Notes: generated by a model not told the origin, from the letters alone. Counted from the first letter of the stretch, positions 1-12,059 are shown. The stretch is 64,000 nt of DNA from Epiperipatus broadwayi (GCA_028023455.1 JAQFVV010012507.1:806001-870000); one strand, 5' to 3'. Numbers and translations: made by a program.

Positions 1-765
1 TAAATTATTATATTTTATATTAACAATATTATTCATTTTTCACAAAAATCCTTGCATTACTCACAAACAAAAAGTTATTTTAATTATCATTCAATTAATT
101 GTGTATGTGCTACAATAAGAAAAAAATTTTATAGCAAAATTATGATAAAAAAATGTATTTTTGCATAACCAAATCTTAAAATCATGCCTCTATATAAAAA
201 AAAGTTGCAAAACAGTAGTACTGATTTAATATAATTTGTTGGTGTGTTTTCTATAAACTAAATATATATCTTTCTTTTCAGCAATATCAAATGATTCTAA
301 TCATCTTTTTTATTTATACTTTTTTCATTATTACTATTAATTTAAAATATTTATTTTGATTTTTATAACTTGATTTTTATTGCTTTTCTTATTTGTTTAC
401 TTTATAGCTTTTGCTTTATCTTCTCTATTTTCTATTATCTAAAATAAGAATGTTGTATTTTTTGATAACAAGAAAGATTTTTTTATAATGTTGTTTGTGT
501 GTATTTATGTTTTATATAAGACTGAATCTTTTAAAATTGATTTATTATCTTTTTGTTAGTTTTTTTTTGTTTTGTTTGGATATTTTCACACTTCTGTTAT
601 TTATTAGTTTTTGTCTAAATCATTATTATACTCTTATAATAACTATTATTATCTAAGCACTGTAAAAATAGATCGACTGATTAGTTTAAAACAAACAATA
701 AAGAAAAACATAAAGAAAAAAAAAAAAGTTAGATATTACCGTTTTTCAAAGTATTTCATTAAGTT
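1..765. other. AT-rich DNA, no gene seen
   Basis: Low-complexity A/T sequence. One good-looking splice acceptor (pyrimidine tract ending in AG near 281) is followed by frames that soon stop or read only as Ile/Phe/Tyr-rich sequence, so I do not call an exon there. Confidence 0.5.
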
Positions 766-856
766 TTAATACAAATTTATTAATAGCATATCTGTATAGT
801 GAACATAAAGTCCAATCGTAGACCATTGAGTTGGATGTGGAGTATGCACTGGTAAT
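766..856 (-). CDS. candidate terminal coding exon of an unknown host gene
   Basis: On the minus strand an acceptor-like T/A-rich tract ending in AG (positions 857-858 read CT on the plus strand) is followed by one base and then 29 open codons to a TAA at 766-768. The peptide starts LPVHTPHPTQW and includes GLYVHYTDMLL, so its composition is protein-like. The exon is clearly richer in G+C than its surroundings. I do not recognise the protein. Upstream exons would lie at higher coordinates. It could also be a chance frame or part of a degraded element, since no second exon can be joined to it with certainty. Confidence 0.33.
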
Positions 857-1157
857 CTAAAAATTAAAATATATTATTTTCTATAGAACGTATGTCAATT
901 AATGTTTGTCCTTTGGAAGGAGTGCTGTGCATCAAAAATGCACTTAATACTTTAATAATAAGTATTATTGCCATCCTTCTTACATATTACATGCATTTCT
1001 GTTATTAATGCAAAAATCTATTATTGTTTAATGCAGAGTTTAACTTGCATTATATTTTTACAAAATTTGCTTAAAAATTATTATTTAAAAATCTCAAATG
1101 CTTTAATTAGAAAATGATATTTTTTCGACCTTGATAGTTCCAGATAAGTTAATCATC

Positions 1158-1271
1158 TCAATAATATTTAGGTTGAAAATTAAATCCAGAAGTTGAAGCA
1201 CTGCTCAGACTTGACTGTTTTGTTGAAGTGTTTAACAAATTAAAAATTGTTACGACATCCATGCAATATAA
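1158..1271 (-). CDS. candidate terminal coding exon of an unknown host gene
   Basis: A minus-strand frame opens after an AG at positions 1272-1273 (read as CT on the plus strand) and runs 37 codons to TGA at 1158-1160. The peptide contains CMDVVTIFNLL and then a Ser/Thr-rich stretch ending GFNFQPKYY. Use of Ser, Thr and Gln codons is unlike the flanking AT-rich DNA, which argues for real coding. It lies 300 bp upstream (minus sense) of the other stop-containing candidate exon, so the two could be alternative last exons or belong to different genes. The product is not recognised. Confidence 0.33.
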   Translation of the reverse strand, partial: LYCMDVVTIFNLLNTSTKQSSLSSASTSGFNFQPKYY

Positions 1272-1279
1272 CTATCACT

Positions 1280-2265
1280 ATTTTAAATAAATTATTTATA
1301 TTTATAAATGTTGGCTGCAAATATAAAACTGATTAAAACTAGTTAGGACTTTACCACTAGTTAGAAAAATAATGACAGTAAACCATCAGAAAAACAACTA
1401 TAAGGATTTGCCTCATAAAGCATTATATGTTTAACTATAAAATAAACAAACAATAACTCCACAAGGAAAATATATCACAATATAAGAGAGATTAACGTTA
1501 CATCTCTTAAAATACATTGACAAAAGAAGATAATCAATACGAAAGATTTTAATACCAACCTCTCTTTACAACAATAAAACTAAATGATGTGTAAAACCAA
1601 TAAAATAACAAATAATTTCCCACGTGGTTTAATATAAAATTATGGCATAATCATTAACAATAAAAAATATAAATCAATTTTTAAATATTCCATCATTTGC
1701 ATACACATTCAAAATAAATAACTTTAGAAAAGGGACAAATATAATACATTTAAAATATATTATTACAGTAGTAATATTCTGCTATAATGAAATACTTCAT
1801 GAATGATTCATAAAAAATTATACAAAATAAAATGCATAGGAATAATACATAGCACTTATAATATAAATATTTAAAATTAATAATTATGCCTAGTACCAAA
1901 AAGAAAAAAAAATCCATCTTGATGTTCTTATCATTATACTGAATACAGTCACTGAAATATAACTGGAGTATCATGCAGATTTTCAAAAATATTGTAAAAT
2001 ATCATATTAAATTTCCACACAAAATACACATAGCTGTTCGGACTGTATATATATATATATATATGTTGAAGCAATGGATCTGTAGGCCAGATCCATGCTT
2101 CATGTTTTTCTAGATCACGAGACTAGGATCAAACCAGATCTACGCATGTTACAATGTTTATAAAGCATTCCATCTGCCATTTTAGATAGATTTAAATTTT
2201 AGTCCAACAAATAAATGATTAAAAATATCAATTTTTTATTTAAAATGTTTTATTATAAATATTGG
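1280..2265. other. AT-rich DNA, no gene seen
   Basis: No credible coding frame. It contains a short (TA)n run near 2046-2064 and, just after it, a small perfect hairpin: ATGGATCTG and its complement around a five-base loop, near 2075-2100. Confidence 0.5.
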
Positions 2266-2270
2266 AGGGA

Positions 2271-2386
2271 CCCAGAGATATATCATATATATATATATAT
2301 TGTGACCTTCTGGTTTGGAACCAGAAGATCACCCAGAGATATATATATATATATATATATTGTGACCTTCTGGTTTGGCACCAGAA
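2271..2386 (+). repeat. tandem duplication of a (TA)n plus hairpin unit
   Basis: Two copies of a 61-bp unit lie head to tail (2271-2331 and 2332-2386). Each has CCCAGAGATA, a (TA)n run, then TTGTGACCTTCTGGTTTGG followed by the complement of the TTCTGG arm. The CTGGTTTGGNACCAG core can form a small stem-loop. This is probably a local duplication tied to microsatellite slippage. Confidence 0.65.
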
Positions 2387-2399
2387 ATAGTCATTGTAG

Positions 2400-3470
2400 T
2401 AGTGTGGTAGTATATCAGTAATATCTGATATAATCCTCTTTAAAAAAAAAATGAAATAACATGAAATTTTTAAAATTTTTTATTTTGACTTAAAATTGTA
2501 ATTAAAAGTAAGTGTAGGTGTAATTAAAAGATTTCTTAAATATTTAGTATCTTGTTTTGGGGTATAATCAGTGATAGAATAGGAGATTAGTTTGTTATAT
2601 GCATAATCAGTACAGTCTGAGTTGATACTTACTTGTTTTATTTGCTCATAAAGCAGTATTCACTTTTGTTAGAATGATTTTCTAGTCCATTTGTTTTATA
2701 CATTTAAATTTATAGAGTAAACAGTAAAATATGTTTCACTCATCATCATTCACATTGTCATTTCGTCAGTGTAGTGTAATACCTATAGCATATTACTACT
2801 GAATATTCATGCATTATCCAACTTCAATTTTCATTCATATGTTTCATTAAACCATTAAATATCCCACATCACATTCAAATATTTAATTATATCAATAACA
2901 GTATTAAAAAACTAGCTTAACTACATTTTAAATAAATTAATGAACTATGGACCGGTGGATTATATAATGACAAATACTGTAAAATATTTTATTTATTAAA
3001 ACAATTGTCATCAGTTTTATTCTACTGCTTTAAAAAAATATTTAATTATTAGTTCAATATTTTTTTTTCATTTATTTAAAAGACGAAATAATTTTTTTTT
3101 TATCTCTGTTTTTTTTTTTTACTTTCACCAGTTTTTGCATAATTAAGTAAGTTGCAGTGGGAGGAGCAATTGACAATCTTTTTCTGGTGATGTCAATATG
3201 GTCGTAAACAATTGGAAGAGAACAATGTGATGTAATGATTATTAAAAAAATCTATAAAAGGCAATTATTATTACTTAGAAGAGGGCAGTCAATTATTATT
3301 ACCTTTAAGAGGGTAATCAAACAAACTTTTAAAAGAGCTATAACTAAGTTTTATTTAGCAAAGTTTAATAGTGCAATTATTTTTCCTCTTCCAGAGTTTG
3401 AGTTGAAAATTTAAATATATTATTTGTTTACAAAATGTGTACTTAAAACCACTAAAAGATATGTCAATTT
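2400..3470. other. AT-rich DNA, no gene seen
   Basis: Mostly low-complexity A/T. Near 3100-3146 a long T-rich tract ending in CAG is followed 15 bases later by GTAAGT, but the enclosed bases are too few to call an exon. Confidence 0.45.
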
Positions 3471-3479
3471 TACTTCCAG

Positions 3480-3519
3480 CTGATTGTTTAAATTTTCCCA
3501 ATGTTATGCTAAAGTACAT
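3480..3519 (+). CDS. candidate internal micro-exon
   Basis: A pyrimidine-rich acceptor (TTTTACTTCCAG) precedes 40 bases that end at a strong donor, GTAAGTG. One frame is open across the exon (two leading bases, then DCLNFPNVMLKY, then two trailing bases). Its phase fits the candidate exon starting at 4171. Either splice signal alone could be chance in AT-rich DNA; the matched pair and compatible phase make it worth listing. Confidence 0.22.
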
Positions 3520-4170
3520 GTAAGTGTTATATTCTATTATTCAAGATAAATTGTTATTATTTAAGAAATGGGAATGCTTGATAGAACTGTAAAATTATTT
3601 TATTTAAATTTAAACTTAACAGGAAAGGATAAAAGAATGTTTTTTTATTTTATAACAATTAATTTTTTAAGTTTTAATCATACTATGAAGGGAATAACTG
3701 CAACATGCATCATTTATATGTGGGAAAGATGTGAACTGTTATTGAACATTTTCAGAACTTTAATAAATAAATTTCATGCTACATATAAAAGAAAATTCAA
3801 AAATATATGCAAGAATTATATAATTTTATTGATATATTTATTGGAATAGTAGACGTTTATTTCTACTTTTACTCATTGAAGGAGACAAAAATTAAGTGTG
3901 CAAAAGAAATGAGCAATTGATATTTACCTGTTTCCTAAAACTAATACATGAAATAAATTATAAAATGGATAAACTTATATATTTCCACTTATTAAAGGCA
4001 TTTTAAAATTTCATGAATGAATAGGAAATATTACCTTATACATCTTAAAGTGTGCATTGCCTAATTAATGTTTCCTAATACACAGCATTATCAGGAATTC
4101 ATAGCAAACCGCTAGAACATTGAACCTATTATTCTAAATTAAAAATAATATTGTTTCGTTTCTCCTGCAG

Positions 4171-4258
4171 GAATGTGCCATTTTGTGTCAATATTTGTCT
4201 TGTGCATTATAATTATTTTCCTTATCTATTTGGAGACATGACAAGGAAAGTCATGTAA
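4171..4258 (+). CDS. candidate terminal exon
   Basis: The acceptor GTTTCTCCTGCAG is one of the best in the window. In the frame that joins to the 3480-3519 exon it encodes NVPFCVNICLVHYNYFPYLF and ends at TAA 4256-4258. A different frame, starting at the ATG at 4173, reads a hydrophobic segment (FVSIFVLCIIIIFLIYLET) and stops at 4239-4241, which would look like a C-terminal membrane anchor. I cannot choose between the frames, and T-rich DNA produces hydrophobic peptides easily. No family recognised. Confidence 0.25.
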
Positions 4259-4261
4259 AAA

Positions 4262-5185
4262 CTATTGATAAACTTTTGTTTCATTTAAGAAGAAGAAAAA
4301 AGAAAAGAACTTTATTATTATTATTTAATAGCATATTAGATAGTATTAGTTAAGAAGTGTTTTATTATTGTATCTATTATTATTATATGTATTGCTATAT
4401 TTTTCTTCAAGAACGTCTCAGAATAGCATAATGAAAAAAATACATTATGCTGGTAATTTTATATTATTATTATTATTTTAATATGAAGTTTGGTCGTGCA
4501 TATGTTAATAACCCACACTTATAATATAACCAATAGAAGAATCCATTTATAGATCAATAAGGGTGAATAATTATTCTAAAAAAGGAGTTCATTATATTAA
4601 ATCTTACCGTATATATATATATATTTATAAATTAGAAAACCGTTATTTTCAATAATTATTTCATCTATAATATACAATTTTATTATTTATTTAGGTTCAA
4701 TTTTAATACAGATTTGTATCAATAACAATGCATTATTATAAAAAATTATTTATCTTGCTTTGTCCACTGTAATTATTATTTTATTCTCCAACCATTCTTC
4801 GAACATTACCAAGTCCTAAATATTGTCAGATATGAGATATTTATTCTTTATTAATTCTAGCAGTAATAATTAATATTTTAACAGTAATTCTTTGCTTACT
4901 GCGATTTTAAATGGTCTGTATATCATTATGCTTATACGTGTGTGTGTCCATTATTAAACCTATTATAATTATATGTAATTGCAAGTAAAAATGATTTTAC
5001 ATCAATTGGATTTGGAGGAAAAAGATGATCAATCATTTTGAAGAATTAGAAAGTTATTTAAGAAAGAATTATTATTTCTTTGTTATGCCTGAATGAAAAG
5101 TATTTTTGTGGCTATATGCTATAAAGTTCACAATGTTTTATAATATTTTATGGGATTGAGTCAGTGTATTTGTTATTTGAATATT
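4262..5185. other. AT-rich DNA, no gene seen
   Basis: AT-rich sequence with short (TA)n near 4610-4624 and short ATT-rich tracts. No coding signal. Confidence 0.5.
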
Positions 5186-5189
5186 TAAT

Positions 5190-5560
5190 ATGGATAGTTT
5201 GCCCAGTGTAGTGTAGAGTATAGGATTGAGTAATCCTTTATTTTCCATGTATTGCAGTATTTTGATAGGAGTGGATTGAATCCTCCTTTTATATTTGATA
5301 TGATGAATTAAATGTGTATGAAGCTAGAGATGTTATCTCCCTGATTTTCATTTGGTAATGAGTTATTCCACCAGTTATTTAGTCTTAAAGATAGACTTGG
5401 AAGTTATTGTTGTATTTACCTGATTTGAAGTATAGAAATCTTTTATCCCATGTGTATATTGGATGTTTTCCAGCTTATGCTATAGCCTAGTGTTTGATAG
5501 TTTATGGATGAAAAAGAAGAATAAAAGGAAAGTATAGTGTCTTATAAAACAGCTGTATTG
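5190..5560 (-). pseudogene. decayed LINE ORF2 C-terminal fragment (CR1/Jockey-like)
   Basis: Read on the minus strand, one frame gives HGIKDFYTSNQVNTTITSKS, then a shifted frame gives NWWNNSLPNENQGDNISSF before a stop. The WN..LP.E motif followed by a SSF segment resembles the extreme C-terminus of non-LTR reverse transcriptases of the CR1/Jockey kind, downstream of the RT fingers, palm and thumb. No catalytic RT block is present, and the frameshift and stops show it is dead. A 5'-truncated insertion is the usual explanation. Identification rests on a short motif only. Confidence 0.33.
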
Positions 5561-5599
5561 TAGTTAATAAATAAAGATTGATTGGTCTTCGCTTTCGTC

Positions 5600-7230
5600 C
5601 GTATTATGATTATATTGAAATATCATAAGCAAACCAATTAGATTGATTAACATTAATTATTTATTGTCTTTGACACACAGAATAATACAGATTCATGCAC
5701 AAATTGTTAATTTTGAGATATAAAAAAATTCATTATTAATGTAGAATTTTACTTATCATTTTGAAACATTTTGTAGTAATCATTTAGGCTTCATCTCATT
5801 GATTTTTATCATTTAATCATAATTTGCATAAATAATCAAGCAAAGACAGGACAATAGTTAATGAATACAATGATTTACTTTATTTTGTCAAAGCAGAACC
5901 TAGTTATTCAATAGAATACTTTACTTCAAAATTACAAAGGAAAATACATTTAATTAATAGAAGTATTTATTTTCTTTGGTAAGATAGTCCAATATTATTC
6001 CTAGTTTAAATCCCCTTATTGTAATTTTAGTTAAGATACTTTTAAAGTAATAATGCAAAATCTTAAGTTTGTTCAGTGTAATTAAAATATTAACCTATGT
6101 TGTTGTTATAAATTTTAATTGGTAAATGAGTGATATCCAGCAAAATGCTGAATATAAGATAATTTGGTAATCAGTTACTAGAAGTGTAAGGCCATATATT
6201 TTTATTTTATTTTGTATAAGTCTATCAGAAATCACTGATAGCTAAAAAGCCATTTTTTTTATAGCAAATGATATGGATTTATTTAGTTCATTTAATGTTA
6301 AAAATAAAAATGTTTTACCAATCTATCAAAATGTTCTGATGAATGAAATATAGTAGATGTAAAAAGTTAACAGATTATGTTGTATTATTTATTCTTGTAT
6401 AAACTGTAACTAATGATATTAAATCCCTTTGGAATTTGTGTTCATACCAATGAAAGAAAAGTAAATGTTGATTTAGCTATTTTTCTATTTGATTAATAAA
6501 TATTTTGTTATCTAAATTTGTATTTGGAGTTTCTTCTCTAGCGTTCATTCATGTTTTACACTTCTACACATGCTTATACATTTATTTTATTTAATGTAAC
6601 ATAATGGTATTTTATTTAATTATAATAAATCTCTAGATATGATGATATTGATTTCCTTGATTCAAACACTATATGAGATGCCAATTATCTACTGATCATT
6701 TTAAAAGGGTTTTGTTATTTCATAATTGTTTAGATGATGAATTGAAATCAAAATGTGCCCGATTTCTTTCATTATCTAACTGCAAGTATCTAATTAGGGT
6801 ATTGTTTGGTTTATAATATTATTTTCATAGTGTTAAATAATAATTTGAGGTATAGAAATGTTAGATCAAGCCATACCATAAGTTAATTCCCTGAGATCTT
6901 CAATATATAATTTAGATTAGATAATAAATTCATTTAGACAGATTAGATTAGTGAGTAGTTAAAATTTAGTAATGATAGGTTTAGTTTGAGTTTAGATCTA
7001 GTGAATTATACATTACAATTTCTGAAATATTATTTTTTATTTTATTTTAGTTATTAGTTTAATTGTATAATATAGTAGAGGTTGTTCAGTGCATATGGAT
7101 GATGGGAGGAGGTGAAATATAGAGTATTATTAGTTAATTTTAGCTGGTAGAATTTTACCAATTTAATTTTTGTTTAGCATAGAACTTGATAGATGTTTAT
7201 TCCTATTAGTTATAATATTTTCTCCCACAT
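5600..7230. other. AT-rich DNA, no gene seen
   Basis: No credible coding frame or repeat structure noticed. The sequence is dominated by A/T runs. Confidence 0.5.
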
Positions 7231-7234
7231 CTAA

Positions 7235-7410
7235 TGTACATTGTACACCTCATACACCTCTGTATCCCTCAACTGAGTTAGTTTTAGGTGAAAGCTTTAA
7301 TTAAGAGCCTCATGAATAGATTTAGGTAAAGTTAAATAAATATTTTATTCTATGATCCATAGAATTGGCACCCCCGGGTAATTGTTAGTGTTGGTGATAG
7401 GTGTGAGGGT

Positions 7411-7417
<7 letters not shown>
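7235..7417. repeat. possible short element with imperfect terminal inverted repeats
   Basis: Positions around 7236-7262 read TGTACACCTCATACACCTCT, and around 7395-7417 the complement reads GTACACCCTCACACCTATCA, giving an imperfect inverted pair separated by about 130 bp. The right end abuts a long (TA)n. It may be a small non-autonomous element; it may also be a coincidence. Confidence 0.25.

Positions 7418-7495
<78 letters not shown>
7414..7495. repeat. (TA)n microsatellite, about 82 bp
   Basis: Uninterrupted TA dinucleotide repeat. Confidence 0.97.
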
Positions 7496-7497
<2 letters not shown>

Positions 7498-7559
7498 CAA
7501 ATTGATGGTTGTATTTTTTCAAAATACCTAAATTTATAAATAAATATTAGAAAATACAG

Positions 7560-8157
7560 TACTTAAAAGTTTATAAAAAAAATATATCTATGAATGTCAC
7601 TTAGGAGTGCTTTCAACTATTCTTGTAGTATTTGTCAACTATTACTTTGAAAGGTCAACTTTCCCATAATTCTGTGATCTTAATGTTTGCTGCATGCCTA
7701 TTGATTAAATCTTGCTTGTATTTATATATTAACATAGCTTCCTTAATTTTTTATTATTATTTCTTTCAGTTTCCAATATTTTTACATTACTAGAATTAAA
7801 ATCAAAACCATATATACATGATTTATTATGGTAATATAAAATGGAAGCTGATAAATTATCACTATTTTTATAATTTTCTTTTGTATTTTGAGCCCTTTTT
7901 AATAACAACAAGTGCTCTTTTGTTCTTTTTTTCTAATGTGCATATCAACTCATCTATATATCCACTGCCACACCTACACATCCATTTGTAAATGATACAA
8001 TTTTTATTTGTCGATAAAGTTTTATCTTTTGAGTTATTTATTAATTTATTTAATGTAGGCAGTGCATAAAATTCAATATCACATATACCTTTACAAATTT
8101 TCTTAATAAAATTTGCTTGCTGATTTGAAATACTAGCACACAAAATAATCAATACTG
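7560..8157 (-). pseudogene. Penelope-like element, truncated GIY-YIG endonuclease tail
   Basis: The minus strand encodes a fragment typical of the C-terminus of Penelope-like retroelements: ANFIKKICKGICDIEFY, then CIIYKWMCRCGSGYI (the GIY-YIG-type IY...C.CG..YI signature, with Asp where Gly is expected after YI), then CIYGFDFN and EAMLIYKYK, ending ITELWES and a stop near 7663. The reading frame shifts at about 7870-7911 and again near 7740. The whole reverse transcriptase is missing; the element breaks off at a short (TA)n near 8157-8170. Two relatives lie at 54.3 and 54.9-55.6 kb. This is a dead 5'-truncated copy. Confidence 0.62.
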
Positions 8158-8174
8158 ATATATATATACAAGAA

Positions 8175-9415
8175 AAACAAATACATGCAAAAAAAATGTT
8201 ATATTTTTAATAACTACACATGTTTAGGGTTAACTTTATGAGTGGTTGAACTGAATTATTTTATCTTTTGTCCAATTTGCTCCCTAGTGAATTTTTTCAT
8301 AAGTATTATATGTTAAATTGTGTGTAAAATGGTATATTTTAGTATAATAAATTGTTTTCTGAAAATTGTGCACAAAAAGGTGGAAATTTTAAAATTCCTG
8401 CTTTTACAATAGACATAAGCCCTGCCCTGTCATGTTCAACCATTGTTTATTACCAAGGCTGGAAAACATTTTGCATTTTATGACATTGTAGTTTCCAATG
8501 TTGCAAAAACATGTTTATTTGCAAATTTATTATTATTTTAGATATTTTTTTATAATTTGCACTATATTTATTATATATCAAAAAATAAAAATTATTATTA
8601 ACTTACTTTGACTTGAAATATTTTATTTTCAAAAATTTAACATTATATTAGCAGCTAACATAAATGTGGCCTGAAGAAAAATTAGAAGAGTAGCTTTGAT
8701 GTAAACAATCTATGATTAAGAAAATCTCACAATTTTGCACTAAATATTAAAAAAAAATAAACTTGTAGCATAATTCATTAAAGCTAAGAGAAATAAATAA
8801 TTATTCATTTCAATGTTTAAAAATAATAAGAATTAAAAATATTTCATTGATTTTTATAAACTAAAATATTTTTTCTGCAAACAATCATGTGTAACATCTT
8901 TGTTTTGATTGTGGTCTCATTTTTTTAATATTTACAAAAACAAACGGTTGACATTTAAAATTTATTTCAGTAGTAAACAATAATATCTATCAAATAAAGT
9001 CAAATTTATTATTTTCTGAAAAGCAATAATTATTTTATCATATATTTTACATAGTGAAACAAAAAAACATCAGAAAATGCTGAAATGTAAGAGGCATGAT
9101 GTAACTAACCATTGCATAAGTTTTAATAAAACATATATTCTGGTAAAATTAAACAATGTGATTAGAAACTCCTAAGGGAAACTATAAAGTTTTTAAAAAA
9201 CCTAAGAGCATAAATTGAAAATGTATAATGAAAAAAATTACCAATATTTGTAAAAAGCTATTGAAAGATAAACATATTTTTAAAAAGTTTTCTATCAATA
9301 AAATTTGGAAATGAAGAGCAAATAACACAGAAACAAAATACAATTTTAAATCTCATCACACAAATTTTTAAACCACTAAACATCACATGATCACTCTTTT
9401 TATGCTAGCACATTA
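8175..9415. other. AT-rich DNA, no gene seen
   Basis: No coding frame, tandem repeat or foldback of note. Confidence 0.5.
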
Positions 9416-9421
9416 CTGTTT

Positions 9422-9529
9422 TTAAAACAGGCAAAACTCTCCATACAGTAGTGCCATTCAGTGGCACCTACTGATTAATCTGGTTGGCACAGAGTGGCAC
9501 TACTGTAAGGAGAGATTTGCCTGTTTTAA
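9422..9529. repeat. small foldback element (about 108 bp)
   Basis: The left half TTAAAACAGGCAAAACTCTC continues to CAGTAGTGCCA, and the right half is its near-perfect complement, separated by about 45 bp. The transcript would form a hairpin with a stem of about 30 bp. The arm sequence GCAAAACTCTCCAT.CAGTAG recurs at 13.93 kb, so this is a repeat family rather than a one-off palindrome. No coding capacity; it could be a MITE-like element or an inverted SINE terminus. Confidence 0.75.
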
Positions 9530-9539
9530 TAACACACAA

Positions 9540-12040
9540 ATTTTTATGATTTGAGAAAGAAGCTCTGAGGAAAATATTTGTTATTATACTGAAATAACTG
9601 CTATTTAGCTATTATATATTTACTATACAGAAGCTCCTGGAAATAATATTATCAATTCATCAATTATGCATGTGAATATTAGAATTTATATATTGAACTG
9701 GATTGATATCCAATTCAAAGGTTTTACTGCTGAAATTAAAAACTTTTAATTTCTTTTAAGGTTTTAAAGTTAAAAAAAGTTTTAATTATTTAAAGAGTAT
9801 GTGTATTAATACACATACTCATTTGTGTTTAAAATGTTTTTTTGTTATTCATTATAGAAAATTGATTTTAAAATAGTTTTCTGATACTTCTTGTATTTTT
9901 TTTAAATCAATTTAATTAAAAAAACAAGCTGGCTAGCTAATTACATTCCTGTTGCTTTTTTATTAATTATTGTAAACTCATTCTAAAAGTGAAGATTTAA
10001 TTGTGTTGTTTTTTTTTAATCCCTGGATAGAATTCTTAGATTAGATTGAGCTGGAGATTAATATTTGCCCTAGCTTAGGCATAGAATTCAACAACAAGGC
10101 TAGTTTTTGCAGGAAATCGAATGGAGGTATAAATAACACCAAAAATTTCAGAGATTATATTCTATTCTATCCTAGAGAGATTAAGTCAGCACTCTGTCAA
10201 AGTCATTTGTTCAGCTTCTTACTTCCAATTTTCATTAGGATTAATCTCTTCAATGTTTGTACCATTAGGAGTTTGGACATTTATTCTTTAAAAGTAAAAT
10301 TTGCAGTTACTGAAACAATTTTTCTTTCTCTGGGATGCCAAAATATATGTTACATGGTTTATAACCAACAATATGTCATGCTAGTTTAATTCAAAAGATG
10401 GACCCACTCCTTCCAACTCTCCTTCATCCTGCAATGAACTCCTAAAATAAACAAGACCACACTGCCTCTACCTGGCTGCTGTCAAAGAATCTGAAAATGG
10501 ACTAAAATAACCATGCACACTCTACACAAACTCTGCTTTACAGTAAGGCAAAATTTTCTTGTATTTGTCCCAGGGTAAAAATTTTTAAATTAAATCTCCA
10601 CTCAATCTAATTATAAATCTGTATTTATAAGCAATATTTAGCCTCATATTTAATATTTGTTGTGTTTTCTTGTATTTTGCAGTGTGTAAAGGTATATTAG
10701 TTTTAAGATTCCAAGTTTGTTTTCAATTTTTGTTTATTGGAGAGTGGTGTGTGAGTTTGTATATTTTTATGCCTAACTTTTATAAATGCTTTAGCAGTCA
10801 TGTATATTTTAAATGCTTACCTGTCATTATTTTAGTAGCCAATAATTAATTTTAAACACTGTTTTTGCGCTTTTGCAAACCTCCAAAAATCTTTTGGCTG
10901 GCAACTTTATTGTCCCAATTTTCCACAGGTGGGGATTTCATTTCTTATATCTCTGAAAACAGTATCTAGATTTGTTTTCTTTGTAATTTTATAAGGCGCC
11001 AGCAGGAAGATAACATTTATTCCTTTGTAAACCACAGGTGAGAGAAACTTTCGCTGCTAAATTATTTAAAGCTTTAATATTTTCATACTCATGTGCACTC
11101 TCCGATAGATTTATTTTTGTATTTACATGTGGCTTTAAATTTATCAGAACATGTACTCAGAATTTGTTTTGTAAGTTTATTTTTCTTGAAATACTGGGAT
11201 GGATGTAACTGCTTTTCTAATTATTTGCTTGTCTCCTTTTGAGACCTTTAATTATTATTTTAGAGTAGTTTTCGCCAATTGTTTGGTTGGGATTCACCAG
11301 TTTTAATTGTTTCCCTTTTATTTTAAATCATATTTTTTGGTTGTTCTTGAGGTAAATCAATCACCTTTATTTTAAACGTGATAATAGGTGCATCTTCTAC
11401 CGACACATTTCATGGGCCTTGGAAAGCTCACCGGTGCTGGTTTCATTGATTTATTTCAAGAATGTATTGTTTAAATATCTGAAAGTGAAAACCAATGTTT
11501 GGGTGAATTCTCTACTAAATAAAATTTGCTTCCTCCCTTTATAATTCATTTATTAGAAAATCAGTAGGTCTGTCAGAGCATTGCATTTAGTCTTTCTGGT
11601 ACACGCCTGAGCTAATCCTATTTGTTAACTTAGAAACTCTTCTTATATGTCTTCTTTTAATAATTTTTTTTAAAAATTTGTTTAAACTTAATTTGGCTGA
11701 TGTTTGTCTTTGTGCTTTTATTTCTCAATTGTCTAAACAATTTTAAGATCTCTTGTTTCTCCCTGAGTTTAGTCGGTACAAACCATCATCATCATCCATT
11801 CTGATCACAGTAAATAAATTTCCAGATACATAGTGATCTAGTGGCGCCCTCTGCAATCAGAATAGATTGAGTGTCTGGTACATAGGATAGTATTTTTTAG
11901 CACAGCCAACATAGGGTTTCGAGTTTTCAAGCCCATGTGAGATTTTGTTTGGACAATTGAGAAAGATTTCAGGTGTTAGAGGCAATATTTAGTAGGTGGA
12001 GGTCAGTTTTGTTAATTATTGCTTGTATTGTTGAAGCAGA
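9540..12040. other. no gene called; somewhat less AT-rich patches
   Basis: Patches near 10020-10170, 10390-10560, 10860-11070, 11380-11620 and 11780-11960 have more G+C than the flanks and may be old transposable-element DNA. Donor-like sites occur (GTGAG after CACAG near 11038; minus-strand GTAAGC near 10820), but the enclosed frames are short or stop, so no exon is called. The boundary sequence TGGCGCCC near 11841 resembles a primer-binding-site core but only matches about eight bases. Confidence 0.4.
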
Positions 12041-12059
12041 TTTGGTAGATAGGGGTTCG

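Noticed and set aside
3568-3849. 93-codon plus-strand frame
   Set aside because: Ile/Lys/Phe/Asn-rich composition typical of AT-rich DNA and no splice or motif support.
9922-9940. Self-complementary GCTGGCTAGCTAATT-type words as regulatory sites
   Set aside because: Short palindromes of this kind are expected often in AT-rich DNA; nothing ties them to a gene.
11838-11850. TGGCGCCC as a retroelement primer-binding site
   Set aside because: Only about eight bases match a lysine-tRNA-type site and no LTR ends in the right place; GTGGCGCCCTCT-like words also occur in unrelated repeats.
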